64,000 bases of DNA, taken from positions 868,001 to 932,000 of the forward strand of contig OZ237744.1 of the NCBI GenBank assembly GCA_965178125.1, read 5' to 3'. The stretch's first letter is position 1; each line of letters starts with the position of its first letter. The notes beneath the pieces are model-generated. The model did not search any database and was not told where the DNA came from. It saw only the letters and a program-made list of their open reading frames with translations. The DNA is from Bilabrum cf. latius. Its lineage: Eukaryota; Bigyra: Bicosoecida; Bigyra; Bicosoecida. Below are positions 11,704-24,949 of this stretch, piece by piece. Position numbers and translations under genes: made by a program.

Positions 11704-14700
11704 ATGGCGCACGCTACGGGCCGAAGCCATGGAATCAGTAGTGCGGGTGGCGTAGATCCGTACGCTGACCTTCATTTCAAGATGGCCAAGAAAATAGCAC
11801 AGCTCACAAAGGTGATATACCACCTGAATACCAGGAACGAGGATCACGAAGTGGAGATGAAAGCTGTTACGCGGCGGCATCAAACTGAAATAGATGAAAT
11901 TCTTTCGGATGCAGCCAAGCGTATTGCCTCGTTTAAGGATGCTGTTGCCGAGCGGCGGCGGGCCGCCGAGGCGGCATCCGCTGCCGAGCAACTTCGAGAG
12001 CAGATCCAACAAGAAAGGCACGACGCTAGAGAAAGGCTCCGAAAACAGCTGGAGAGCTCAGACAGAGAAAAATCGCAACTGCGTAGTGATCTGGAGCGGC
12101 GATCGGAAGAATTGCACAAGCAAGCAAGCGACATGCGGGACCGACTGGAGGCCCGAGTTCGCCAGTTCAAGCGCTTCATGGACAAAGTCTCTGGAAGAGC
12201 AGACATTAGCGAAAAAGAACTAGCTAGGCTGAAGGAGGAACAAGAGTCCGCTCGCCGAGGTCACGAGGAGGCCCTCAGGGCCGCGCAAGAGCAGGCTAGG
12301 TCGGCAAGCGAGGAGGCAGCCAGGCGAGCCAGACAAGAGGCGGAGGACTAGCACAGGCGCGATATGGAGGAGCGCTTGGCCGCCGCAGCGGCCAGACAGC
12401 TAGAGCTGGAGGCGGAGTGGAAGCAGTCCAGCGGTGATCTTGACCGAGACCTCGCCGACGCAAGGGGTAGGGCCAGCCAAGCCACCGCGAGGGCGGAACG
12501 GCTGGAGGGCGAGCTGGATGCCGAGAGACGAGCGCATATAAGAACCAAGGAAAACCTCGAAGCGTCCAAGAAGGAGACCGCGGATGCCAGGGAACAAGCA
12601 GCCGGGTATCAGCGCAAGGGGGAGGAGGCCTAGGACCAGCTGAGCAGCATGCTGCAGCGGGCGCAGGCAGAAGTGGCTCGTCAGACCGAGAGAGCCGACG
12701 GGCTCGAGCGGAGCCTGCAAGAGACAGAAAAGGAGCTCAACTAGTCAAAAGAAGCCAGATCAAAGCTTGAACGGGACTTGGATCAGGCCAGGGAGGAGGC
12801 AAGACGCACCATGCAGGAGCAGGGGGCGAGCCAGGAGACGCTCAGGCAGCAGCTGCAGCGGCTGCGGCAAGAGCTGCAAGCGAAGCAGGACAAGGCAGAC
12901 GAGCTTAAGCTTACCATCGAGCGGGAGCGATAGGGGCGAGAGCAAGATCGCAACAAGTGGGAGACGGAGCGTCGGGCTTTGCAGCAAGAGATGGAGGGCC
13001 TCAGGTCCCAGATCGGGGCTGCCATGGACGAGGCGTCCCAGCGCGCGGCCAGCGCGGGAGATCAGGTGCAGGCCCTCAGATAGCAGCTCGAGGATGCAAA
13101 GCAGGCATCACAGGAAGCGATGCGGAAGCATGAGCGCGCAATGCAAGAAGAAAATGCCCGCGGGAGAAATGCGTTGCAAGAGCAGGCGTCGGCACATGCG
13201 ATGGCGATGGGCTAGGCCAGCGCAGCCGCAGAACAAGCGCTGCAGGAGGAGAAAGGCAGGACCGAGGAAGCATCCCGCAAGCTAGATGCATCGGAGGCCA
13301 AGGTGGACGAGCTAAAGGTGCAGCTGGCCGATCTGCAGAGGGCGCTGGACAGCAGCAAGGCAGAGGCTCGGCAGCTCCAAGAGTAGCTGGATGGGGCCGC
13401 GAGGCAAGGGGGCGACTTGTCAGGATAGCTGTCGGAGGCCCAGTCAAAGATCCGAAAGCTCGAGCAGAGCGTAGAAGACACCGGAAAGCAGCTTGATGCC
13501 GAGAGGACAGGCCGTCAGGAGGCTGAGAAGGAGAGGGACGACCTGCGCGACAAGGTGGACAAGCTGGAGATGCGAGTCGCTGAGCTTCGTGACCTGATGG
13601 GCAGGGAGGCAAAGGCGGCCGAGGAGAAGCTTCGAACGCAGTTGTCTGCTCTCGAAGACAGGCTCAAGAGGGCCGCCGCCGAAAACGGAGACGCGGAGCG
13701 ACGTCGGCTACAGGCAGAGTTGGACCGCTCGAGGCGCGAGGCCGAGAAGAGGGCGAGGGAGGAGGCCGAGAGGGCGCGGAGGGGTGCGAGCGACCAGGTG
13801 AGGCGCATGGAAGAAGAGTTGCGGAGCAAGCTGCAGCAGGCAGAGGCGGCGACGAATGCCGCTGCAGAGGCGAGGGTGGAAGCTGAGCGACGGCTGGTGA
13901 GAGAGGGGGAGGCTGCCCTGAAGAAGCAGGCAGAGATGCAGGCTCAGGCAGACAAAGAGCTGGAACAACTCAACGCGCAGCACCAGCAGGCATTGTAGGA
14001 GCTGAAGAAGTAGCACAAACTAGAGATGGACTCACTCCGGGAATCGCTCCAGGGTGAGAATGGCGATGCGCTGAAGCGAGCCAAGGCCAGCCACGAGGAA
14101 GCACTGCGGAAGGAAAGGGAGGCATCGGACCGTCGCTTGCGAGAACTACGGGACTAGCACGCCAAAGAAATCCAGAGTTTGCAGCGAAAGCATGAGGAAT
14201 CGATTGAGGCTGCTCGAAAGGAGGAGCAGGATGCAGCCCGTGAGGCCATGCTTCGGATGCGCGAGTCGCTTACAAAGGAGCGCGATGCCGTCGAGGAGCA
14301 GCTGGCGCAGGCCGGAACGAAGCTCCAGGCAACCAGAGCGTAGCTGGATGCGGCACAGCAGGACAAGTAGCGGCTGGACCGTGCGTTGCAGGAGGCTGAG
14401 CAGCGGAGGCAGGAAGAGCTTCGCGCTGCCGATGGGCAGCTCCGAGAGGCCATTCGACGGGAGCGATAGGCGGCAGATGCAGCGCTCCAAGATGCGCGGG
14501 GACAGAACGAGCGCGCTGTTGCGAGACTAAAGGAATCTTTCGAGCAAGAGCACCTGCAGTGGGCGGCAGAGCGCAAGCAGCTTTAGGACGAGATCGTCGC
14601 GTGGGAGCAGAGGTACGAGGAGCGACCGAGCCGCCCCGACGACTTGGACAGGATTAAGGCGCTACAGCAGGCGCTTCGCAAGAGAGAGGAAGCGCTTGCA

Positions 14701-15342
14701 AAGGCCTTAAAGGACCTGCAGTACTTCCGGCTAGAGCTCATCAATCGCGAAGAGACGTACAACAAGGTCTTCGGGAGGTAGCCGAAGGTGGGCGTCATGT
14801 CTGTGGGCGACTCGCAGGCGCAGCAGGCCATGGGTGCAACTTCTATGGCCATGTCTAAAGGCGCACTCATGGCGCGAGCCTAGACAATCGTGCAGTCGCA
14901 GGCACAGGCTGTGCTGCAGCAGGCTGGGGTTGGACAGGGTGGCGTAGGCAGCGGCGGAGCAGGTCAACGCCCAACGCCGAGAGGCGCTGGGTCGGGTTCA
15001 AGGGGGTCGGATAGCGGCGGGGCCGGCGGTTTGACGCCAAGGCGATCGGGGCGGCTCGCGGGGGCAGCGCAGGAAGCCTTGCTAGGGGGAGGGGGCAGTG
15101 GCTAGCCTGGTGCCACAGGAGGCAAGCCCCGGACAGTGCTACCTCCAGTGCACGATTCAGGCTTGGGATCCTCCCGGCGAGGTGCTGGAAGCAAGACTGG
15201 AGGCGGTGGGCTCGGCGGAGGGCTTGCGAAGGGATCAATGCGAGCTAGGATGCAAAAGGTTCGGTCCAAGGCTTCCATGGGCGGCACCGAGAGCAAAGGT
15301 TAGCAAGAGGCAATGGCCAGGACCGGGTCATTCCGGCAGTAA
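11704..15342 (+). CDS. FAM184-family coiled-coil protein
   Basis: A 1212-aa frame runs from ATG 11704 to TAA 15340-15342, without introns and with 19 in-frame TAG codons, the densest TAG use among the non-repeat genes. The N-terminus DLHFKMAKKIAQLTKVIYHL, followed by RNEDHEVEMKAV, is the signature of the FAM184 domain. The C-terminal end of the coil also matches the family: YEERPSRPDDLDRIKALQQA, LELINREETYNKVFG and KVGVM. Between them lies almost continuous coiled coil rich in Glu, Arg, Ala and Gln. TAG positions read naturally as Gln, e.g. ALR-X-QLEDAK, LQE-X-LDGAA, QAL-X-ELKK-X-HKLEM. FAM184 proteins are poorly characterised; a ciliary or cytoskeletal role is only an inference. The tail after residue 1060 is Gly/Ser/Arg-rich and probably disordered. 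It is convergent with the next gene, 126 bp away. Confidence 0.85.
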
Positions 15343-15468
15343 TTAGTATTAACGGCAATACCACCGCATTCTTTGTAGCATTGAAGCGCTAATACATTTA
15401 CTATTTCAATACTCCAAGTATGCAACGAGCTTTGCGCAGGGCACCACACAGCACCCTAGAGGGCCGAA

Positions 15469-18400
15469 TTACCCCTTGACCTCATGCAAACGCGACTTCG
15501 ATCTGCTGCTTGCGCGACGTTTGAAGATCCTAGTTTGCCGCCTTGATCGGGACGAGCCGCTCCTAGATGAAGACCTTGACCCGTGAGAACTCCTGCTACC
15601 TCGACTGGACGCCGACCCGCGCCGGCGTCTGGCCTTTGCCCGGCCGCCCCGCACTTTGTGCGAGGCTGCTTCCTGGGCTGCAGCCAGCTTATGGGCCTTC
15701 AGAAGGAGCTACTGCATGGTGCCCGACGGCGTCCCAGTGACTAGCAAGAATGGAGGCGGCTTGTACTTTGCGAGCGCATCAGCGACTGCCCTCTTCTCTG
15801 CCTCGGAGTCTCGACGCAGCCTGGCAGATCGGAGCAACTTGTGCACGTGCTTTGAATCTCTTGGCGTGCCCGCATGGGCACGAAGCCGCATTCGGAGTTG
15901 TTGCGCCCTGCTAGACGTAGATGGAGGAGGCTCCAGCCTGCGACTCCACGCAGCTGGCGACCTGATGTTGTGGTCATCGTGCGGAGCCTCGCCCGCGAAG
16001 CCGAAGGGTTCATCGATACCAGTGGCCCCACCCATCGATGGAGACACGGGCGGCTAGCCCACCTCTCTTGTGGTCCTCGGCACATTCATCCCGCTACCAG
16101 CTTCGTTGGCCTTCGCAGCTGATGCCACCATTCCCAACCGACCTCGCTTCCCGGCCAAGAAAGCACCTAGCGCGACGTCTTTGACTTTCTGCCGCCGATC
16201 TGCCGATTTCGATGCATGAGCGGCAGCAATAGCAGATTCGATAGCTGCTAAGCGATGTATAGCTATCTTCTTGGCGTGAGCGCGGAGTCTCTGGCGCATG
16301 TACTGCTTCAGCACAGCAATCCTCGTCCCGGCGTTGATCTGGTGGTTCAAGCTTCGCAACACCAGCGGGTCGCTCAGCAATGCGGTTTCACTGCCATCTA
16401 TCGTGTCACGCACCGCTGTGGCAGCTAAAGGAGTGCGGGGAGTGGAGGTGCCTCCAAGCGAAGAGCCGCCTGCCGCGGATCCAGGTCGCGAGCCAGCGCT
16501 AGACACAGGCCCGAACGTGAAGGCTTCCGAGGGTAGTACCGTGGGACCAGAGCCGGTCGGCATGCTTGTGTCGATGGGTCTAAGTGTGGGCCTTCTAGCT
16601 TTCTGTCCGCCGCTTGGCTGCTACGTTTGGTCGCCTGTTCGCCCCTATCCGGTGCGGCGAGCACCGATGTGATCTGGTCTCTGTGCGCCGACTCGAGGAC
16701 GGCCTTGCGGGGGCTAGGGTGATGCAGCCGGGCCACCACTGGCAACACCAGCAGCAGATGCAGGCATGATTGGTGCTGCCATGAGACCCCTAGGCGTGCG
16801 CATCTGAAGCGACCGGATGAGGTCTGCGGGTGCTGGGGCTGGCTTGGAGTTGGGCGATGCAGGAATCATCTTGGACACGATATCGTGGTGGTCAGCCCCT
16901 GAAGCTGTACGGAAAAGCCCCCGAATGCTCTGTCCACGCGTCGGTTGCTGCTCGGAAGTGGGACTTGCAGACTTGGCTGCACGGAGGAGATGGTCGGCTC
17001 CTCGACGACCACGCACAGGGATATCGTCGCCGACCTTGGCGACTCGCTCGTGAAGTTGGCCCATTTGGTCGAGAGACGCGCCTTTTCCAGTCAGTTGGCT
17101 TTCTGTTTCTTGTCTGAACGAATTTATCTGCTGCTCTCTTGCATTATCCTGCTGCTGTTTCTCTCGAATGCTCATGAGTTCCATTGCAGCACCCCACGCA
17201 CTGCTTGCGGAGGAAGCAGGCCTAGCTACCGATTTCTTCTTCTTGCGAGTCATGCTGTTGCGCTTGGTTCGCATCACCAGCCGTGAGCTCTTCATTCGCT
17301 GCATCGGTCCAATGCTGTGCATTGCGCCGGCTACCTGGTCAGTTTCAACACTTGCTACACTGCTCCCCATTGGGGACGAAGGCGGGCTAAACACACCCGA
17401 CTGTGCCCTCAAACTATGCGCACTGCCCCCCAACGGGTGACTAGCAGCCAGCCGAAACCGGCTCAGCTTCGCCGATGCTGCTGCCTGCCTCCATTTGAGC
17501 TTGCTGCGCAGCCTGGTTTCTTCTCGTCTCCACATGTGACCCAGCAGCTCAAGTCTCGCCGCGCTGCATGCGAGGTGGGACCGAATGCCGCGCTGCACTC
17601 GAACGACCATGCTGACCAGCTTCCGGATGTGCATGCGGATACGAGCGCCGTGAATCGAAAGCACATGCTCTCTCAAGAATGTGCGGATCAGTTCACACGC
17701 TCGGCGCTTGTTTTGTATCCTCGTGGCGATCCTGAATCGACCGATTGCCCGAACGATCATACCCTTCGATCCCCTGAATCGCTTCGCCCAAAGCCTCTCC
17801 TTGGCGCCCCTCCACAGCCTCTGAATAAACAGCGCACCAGCAAGATTGATCTTTCGCATGCGATCTTCAGCCAGCCCTTTGGCTATCAGACGAACAGAAT
17901 TCACAAGCTTGATGATTGTCAGCCATGCAGCCCGCCTCTCATGGAGCTTCCGCGCCTCTTGGTGCATGCGCTGCCTTCCCTAAAACCCATAGGCTAGCGC
18001 TATCCTCCTGTCCTCCAAGCGTTGCCTGCGGGCTCTGGTCTGTGCAAGCCGACGGTCCGTGTCCTTTGCACGGCGCCTGCGCTGGATCCACTTTGCAAAG
18101 GGGGTGGCGCGCTGCATGCAGAAGAGAGTGTTCTCACGAACGATGTCCCTACCACCGGATGTCGCAATCCGTTCAAGCCGATGCAGCGCGACTTGAAACT
18201 CGAGTGCTTCGTTTGCGTCTGGATTCTTCTTCAGTGTCTCGATTCTGTGCTGCATTCTGGCCGCTGGCGTGTCGCGCACGTCCTGCGGCAGAGTGTGCAG
18301 CGCAGTCAAACCTGACCGAATGGATCGCCTCAGCTTGGGGTCCTGCTGCACTGCAAGCACGCGTTTACGCAGCGTCTTGATGGTGGCGTTCTAGATCCGC

Positions 18401-21400
18401 CCCGTCATTGCATTCAGTACCTCACTTTCGGCCCCGCTCATTCCGCCCAAGCTGCCATCGGCCGTGTATTCCCGATCTGCAGGTGAGCTGGTCCGACTAA
18501 CACGAAGCTTTCCTCGCCGGTGGCCAGATCCAGTCGCCTCACCATCGCTTGCGGTTCCTGTCTACTGCTTATCAAGCCCGTTAGGAGAAGGCCCGTGATC
18601 ACCGTCGCTAAAATAGCCAGCTATATTTCCAGCTGCAGCACTTGCTCGTGTTGGCGAATCGAGTGCCACTGCGGTCAAGGCGAACAGGTCATCGGCTGCG
18701 AATCGGGTGCCTCCCATCGTCGGCGACTAGGCCCTAGGAGCTGGTTCAACCCCCGAAAATATGGAGTCACTGTCGCTGTCTGTCTGTGCAGTGCTTGCAA
18801 AAGGCACCCTCGCAACCACGGCGTCATCTGCGGCATGCTCTGGCGCCATCTAGAGACCCTCGATGGCGCTACCGTCACCTGCAACTTCGTCTGAAGGCAC
18901 ATTGAATTTGCCGATCTCATTCACATTCAGACCCAAAGAGTGTATTGTCGCAACGAGACCACTTCGTTTCGTAATTTCTTGCGACTGCGAGGAACGCTGC
19001 ACGGTAAGCTGCTGCGATGTGCGCCGAGCTTGCAGCCGAGATGCTGCTTGCTTGATCTCGTTATCGTTCGCAGACCCAGCTTCTAGTTGTGCTAGCCGCA
19101 GACGCTCGCTTTCTCGGGCGATCTCAACAGCTTCAAACTAAGCTTCCCACTGCTGCAAAGATATCGACTTGCGGCGGTTCTGCGGAGTCTTTGGCAATGG
19201 CGAGCTGTCTCCTGCCTGCGTGGTAGAGAGCCTTTGGCCTCTGGGAGATGCAGGGCCCATAGATCGATGACCACGGGCAATTTCCCGCTTTTCCTGCTTT
19301 TCGAAGCGCTTTCTTGCCCTCTGCACACTATTGAGCCTAGACCTTGCCGCGGATCTCACCTTTGCGTGCCGGGGGACGAGGATCTGCAAGTGCTGCTGAA
19401 CAGTCTGCTGGGACTGCATGCCAGACTTGACAGCACCCTTCGGCTTTGCCCGGGCAGAATCGCGCCTCTTCATCCTGCGGGTGTACCGGATAGTGCGACC
19501 GGATCCGAACCTTGGAGTCGTCCCTCCTTTCGCGAGGAGACTGGCCATTGTCTTCGAAGCATTCTTTGGAGAATCCGGGACGGCTAGCAGAGACGGGGAC
19601 CCCTTCAGCACCCTGCGTCGTTCAGACGGATCCAGTGGAGCCGGCATCATGTAGTTGCTGGCTCCAGTTTCATTGGTAGCAGAGTGAGCCCCATCGTCGT
19701 CGAGCTTGGCAGCAGCTGGATCAGCTTGCTCGTGCCCAGCGAGGGCACCAGAAGCTGGTGACATCGGCCTTGATTGAATCGAAGCCTGGCTCTGCAGAAA
19801 GCTGTACCTTCGCATATTGTAGCTGTCTAAATCCGGGCTTCGCATTGATTTTCTGCCCCTGTCTAGCGACAACACCCCTCGCCCTCGGTGCTGGAATTGC
19901 GCTGGCACAACAGAGGGCGTTAGTCCAGTGTCCAGGCCATGCTAGGCCCTACTCAGCTGAGAATCAGCCCGTCCACGACCCTATGACAAGTAAGAATCGC
20001 GTCTATCGTCAGACAAACTTGGCTGCACTCCGTCATGAATGCTGCCGTGCTTGCCATCGTCTCCAGCAGTCTCACTCCCACGCCTGCTACGATCGACGGG
20101 TTCCTCAACGATCGACCGCTCGCCATCAGGTCCAGATAAGCCATTGATCACGGTACCATCCGTGTGCGCTGCACTCCGTGCTTTGAGAGACTCCAGAACT
20201 CCATCCTGGTCAACCCAGCCGTCCCACCATTCCGATGGCCAGTTGCCACGGTCCTAGGCAGCTAGAGACCTAGCTCGAGCGGAAAGGTGAGACATGTCAC
20301 CCTGCTCAGTATCAACAAATGCGGTAGAATCTCTTGCAGATCTAGAGGCGACTGCGCCCGCATTGGTTCCAGCTGATGTTGCGATTCGAATGACCGCAGG
20401 AGATACTGCTCTTTCCACTGCAAGTGACTTGCCTGCGGATGGTCGCCACGCCGGCTTGCCATCCGGTCTCCTTGACCGACGGGATAGAACTGCCCAAGGG
20501 CCTCGGTCGTCAATGTACGCGTCTGTAGCATCCAAAGTCATGTGCTAGCTAAGCTTTGAGCCAGCTTCAAGGCCCTGGGTGACACGACCTAGTTTCCGCC
20601 GCTGTTTCTCCCTGCTGATGGCGACCGCATCCACACGCTCTGAGAGGTGCTCAAAGGCTTCCTTGTGCTCCGCCCCTGACGCTGCACCAAACTAACTGTT
20701 CCGGTCAGAACCTGCCCTGCGGCCGCGGAGGCGCATCTTCATTGGAGCTCGCCTGGATCCCACTGAGCTCTGTGCTCGTCTAGCACTCAATGATGGTCCG
20801 CGGCGCACTGGCGACACCACCCCAGTGAGCCCACCGCGAATAGCCGTGCGACGGGTCATGGCAGCTGATGGATCTATGTCTGGCTGACACAGCTGGCCCG
20901 GCTGGGTTTCATGGCTGCCAGAGCCAGGAGAGGAGCCGCGAGCGCTGCTCGTGGTCAATCCGGCACTGGATCTAGCAGATTCAAGTCTGGGGGTTGCCAG
21001 TACCGTCGAGCCAGCTCCCGATCTGGTCCCCTATCGTTGCAGTCTCTTCGCTTCGGATTTCGCCAATCCCTCAATCTCGACTTCCCGCTGCGCGAGGGCA
21101 CCAATGGGCGAGCGCGGATCGATGAGTCCTGGGCGCTCCCTGATCATCTGCTTCACCTTTGGGTTGTCGAGGAGCCATCCCCACGCCTCCGCTTGAGACC
21201 TTGCAGCTTCTACATGGTCCTTTGACAAGAGCTCCAGGGCTACTCTACGGGCCTCCTCCGGCTTGAGGTCCACCAGCGCCTTCGCTTCGTGCACGCCAGC
21301 CCTCTTCTTGGCTTGCTGCATGACGGTCCCGCGCTCTTCCTCCGAAATTTCGACCCCAATTCGTCCAATAATGGCATCTGCCTTTTTTTGCTCTGCCATG

Positions 21401-22053
21401 GCTTGCTTCCGTATCTCCTCTCTGAGCTTTGATGCCCCTTCACTCATGCTACCACCTGCGAGCGATGCAGCCTCTGACGAATCTGCCGCCGAAGGCAGCG
21501 TGCCAACCACTTTGTCGATGTCAAAAGACAGCTTGTCATCCAAGCCCCTATCATGCGGCGCAGCTGTTCCCGACTTTGACATATTTCTCAGGGTGTACTC
21601 CCTGGCCGTAACGCCTGCAGGCCGTTTTGGTGTTTGCCCGGCATCGACATCTGAGAAGAGCCCCTGTACAACCACAGAGGCTCGCCGAAGCTCACTTCCG
21701 AGTGCTTTGATTCTTTTAATGTTAGCTTCTGCTTCTTTGCTCAGCGCTCTTGCCGTTTGACGCTCTGCAATAGTACTACTGCGGCGCCTACCTCGGCTGG
21801 ATTGCACCGCAGCTGGAGCATTTGCTTGAGCTATACCACCGCCAAAATCATCATCGTTTAATAGTACACCTTCGGACTGTATGCTACTCCTTCTATCACG
21901 TTTAAGACTTGACAGGTCTCCCGGTTTCGGGGCGCGATACTCACTGCCGACAGATTCTGCCGTAACGGCAAAATCCTCGGCAATTTCACCAGCATTCCGA
22001 CGTTTATTCCACTTCTCTCTGGCTTCCTATCTTCGTCCGATCATCTATTCCAT
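15469..22053 (-). CDS. Large IQ-motif protein (2194 aa), family unknown
   Basis: One frame runs from ATG 22051-22053 to TAA 15469 with no TAA or TGA inside and about 19 TAG. A TAA lies directly upstream of the ATG. Most of the protein is low complexity (Ser, Arg, Ala, Gly) with short basic helices. Calmodulin-binding IQ-like motifs are visible: LFIQRLWRGAKERLW near residue 1410, RIQNKRRA near 1446 and VVRVQRGIRSHL near 1486, flanked by other Arg-rich helices (WIQRRRRAKDTDRRL; YMRQRLRAHAKKIAIHRL). The C-terminus is an Arg/Ser-rich tail (SSRGSRSSHGSRSSS region, ending SRLHEVKG). The most helical N-terminal part (residues 85-370) contains KKADAIIGRIGVEISEEE. IQ motifs suggest calmodulin, centrin or myosin-light-chain binding; nothing more specific is supported. 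An intron inside the low-complexity part cannot be excluded. Confidence 0.7.
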
Positions 22054-22278
22054 TTATAAACGCACGAATGTGCTAAATCGATTTCTGCCAGATTTGCACT
22101 CGTCACCGGCGCTCAACCGCTCGCTCGATCTGTGGACGGCGTTGGTCGCAAGGTTCGGGTTGCAAGGTGGTTGAGCCAGAAGCCCTGATTGTCTGTATGA
22201 GGAATTTGCATCTTGTCGTACAAATCTATATACCAGATACAGCTGTGTCAATTCGCATCGGACGTGCAATCCATGGGA
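22054..22278. other. Short intergenic spacer
   Basis: 225 bp between the start of the IQ-motif gene and the stop of the kinesin gene, both on the minus strand. It should contain the kinesin 3' UTR and the IQ-gene promoter. No further feature seen. Confidence 0.4.
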
Positions 22279-24949
22279 TCACTTGCGCATCGTGGTGGCT
22301 TGCGATACGCTCACCGCGAACCGCAGCGAGCAGAGCGTCTCCTGGGAGTGCAGGTGCAGCGGGCACAGGTTGCAGATCATGAGCGCCTTGGCACCATCCG
22401 TCAGCGAGCTCTGCAGCATGCGGGTGAGCACGGATCCTCTGAACTGTGTGTGTCCCTTGCTGCTCGATGCGAGGTCCCGCATCACCTGGCCGAGCACGGT
22501 GAGGCTCTTGTTGATGGAGGTGGCTTCCTTCTTCAGGGCCGCCTCCTTGTCCGCGCCACTCTTGCTGATCCTCTCGCTACCTGCCAGATCCACCAAGTTC
22601 AGCACGCCGTGGCGCACCTGCTTCGTCTCCTTGTGCTCGCTCCGCACGAAAATCCGGAACACGGCGTGGGAGCGCGACGACGTCGCATTCGACTGCGTGC
22701 CCTTGGTGGACCGACCAGCCATGGCGTCCCGCAGCATGCACAGGAGTGCTTCAGCACCCGCATCGCTGCGCACCTCCACCTGCCTCAGCCCCTGTACCTC
22801 GCTCGTGTTGGTGGACGGGTCGAGCCTTAGAGTCACTACACCACCACCGGTTGGGGAGCCAGCTGCCGCTCCACCGGTAGCTGCACCGATCGACGAAGAC
22901 GAAGACGAAGACGAAGACGACGCGGCGACTCGCGATTTACGCCGTGCGGATGGCGCCGATGGCGGAACCAGGCTCTTGCGAGACGACTTTGACTTCGATC
23001 CCCTACCGCCGCTGCCGCTCCCCGCAGACGACGCCGGAGAGACGGCGCTCGATGCGGTGCTGGGTACCTCTACAACTTCAAGCCCCTCGTCCAAGCCGTC
23101 CGGGGCCAGATCCCTGATCTTCTCGTTGTAGATCTCGCACACGTCGGCCCGCACCTGCACGGTCCACCCGAGCTTCTTGAGGCCCTCCGCCCTGTCGAAG
23201 ATCTCCTCCACTGCCCGAGGAATGATGCCGCGACAGGGGTCCACCGATTCTTTGCCCTTGCTGCTGCTGCTCATGCTGCTCGTGCTGCTACCTGTGGCGG
23301 CCGCTGACGTTTTCGCCCTGCCTCCCTCCGGTCCCATCATCGTGAAGGTCTTGCCGGCGCCCGTCTGCCCGTACGCGAACATGCACACGCGATGACCGTC
23401 AATGGCGGAGTGTACCAGGCCCTTGACCTCGTCAAAGACCCCGCTTTGGTCCATCAAGGGAGAGAAGACCCTCTGAAAATCGAAGGTGTGCCTCTTCCCC
23501 TCCCCGACACCATACCCGCCCGTGCCCAGTCCGGGTCGCTCCGCCACCACCAGACGGGTAGGCTCTCCGTCCACGGCTGGGAACTCAAACAGCGGACTTC
23601 CCGATCCGTCTGCTGCTGCAGCCGCAGAGCTGCTGGAACTGGAGCTTGAGCCCGAGCTCGCGCGGGCCTTGGACGAGGCAGCCGCGATGTCCTTGCCTGA
23701 GGCCACCCGCCTCAGCTTGGCCATGTGCTTCTGCATCCCCGCAGCCTCCGCGCCCTTCTCCCCCCGCGTGGTGGGCCTTACACGCACAAACACCCGGATA
23801 GCCCCTTGAAGGTCCAGCACCTTTTCCTCCAGTGCCGCGCGCCTGGCGTCAGACACCTCGAAGCGGCCTCTGTAGCTGTCTGCCTCTGCCTGCGCCGACT
23901 CCATCGCGGCCTGAGCCTCTTCAGCGGCCTCTTCTGCCGCCTATATCTTATCACGTGCTTCCTGCAGTGCCTCTTCAGTGTCTGCCAGCTTGGATTCCAG
24001 CGCCTGCACCTCGCCCTGGATGGCCCGGCACCTCGACTCGGCCTCTTTGGCGCGGTCGTTCGCCTCGGCTGCTTTCTGCTCCGCCTCTTCCCTGCCCGCC
24101 TGCGCCTGCTCCGCCTTAGCCTCTGCCTCGGCACGCATCGCCTCTGATTGTTCCCTGGACGCTTCCTCCTCCGCGTGGTCCGCGTGCTCCTTTGCACTCC
24201 CAAGCTCCGCCCTCAGCCGCGCGATTGTTCCCTCGAGCTGGGCCTTCTCCACGGCGTACTGGGAGAGCTTCATGCGTGCTTCTTGGTGCTCGAGCTTGTC
24301 CTGGTCAGAAGCCGGCTTGTGGTTGCGCAGGGTTCGTTTGAGGCCCTTGATGATCCTGAGGAGGTCCTGCTAATTGCGGCGCTCCAGCTCGGGCGATGGG
24401 GGCAGCTCCGCCGGATCGATTCCGCGGAAACTGCTGCGTCGATTGCGTCGAGATGTCATGCTGCTGCCCCTGCGCATAGGCTTTGCCCCTCCTCGCCCCG
24501 AGCTGGGAGCTACGGCTGCTGGCCCGGAGCCAGTTCCAAGATCCAAGGGAGCTGTTTCCTTGTCACCTGACGGACTAGCGGGGCCAACTCCACTGGAACT
24601 TTTGGTTTTGTCTGATACTACAGTCTCAATAGCAAACTTGCGGGATCCTCCGACTGTCTTGCCGGTCTCAGTCCTCCTGCGCTTCCCTCCAATTTGGTTT
24701 CTACTTTGGTTACGCTGCGCGAAGACGATCAGTTTCTATCATCGACAATATGTATTATTAAAGTGAAGAATACACTAGATTAATTTTATATTTGCTTCTC
24801 ACTCGTTTCATTCCAGCGATAGCCTGTCCAGCGTCCGCTCGCTGCAGCATCCTGCTCGTGGAAGCATCTACCTTTGAGTCTTGGGACGACGATCCATTCG
24901 CCTTAGTTGACCCTCGAAGTGCCTGTCTTGTTGTTCTAGTTCTTCGCAT
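22279..24949 (-). CDS. Kinesin-14 (C-terminal motor kinesin)
   Basis: Two exons, 24949-24803 and 24714-22279, give 860 aa; the 88-nt AT-rich intron 24715-24802 has donor GTGAGA and acceptor TTCGCGCAG. The N-terminus is basic (MRRTRTTRQALRG), the centre is coiled coil, and the motor is C-terminal, the kinesin-14 arrangement. Motor landmarks: neck/beta-1 GAIRVFVRVRP near residue 353, P-loop GQTGAGKTFTM at about 498, switch I SSRSHAVF near 728, switch II LVDLAGSER near 756. Kinesin-14s are usually minus-end directed and act in spindles and microtubule bundling. Unusual features are two Ser/Gly-rich insertions in the motor (around residues 400-420 and 600-680). In-frame TAGs: ERRN-X-QDLL (about 24373) and RDKI-X-AAEE (23941-23943). 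The stop is TGA. The ATG faces the ATG2-like ATG across 25 bp. Confidence 0.9.

Noticed and set aside
11704-15342. Pseudogene decay as explanation of the many in-frame TAG codons
   Set aside because: Only TAG appears, never TAA or TGA, across sixteen gene models; there are no frameshifts and domain motifs are intact. Random decay would produce all three stops and indels.
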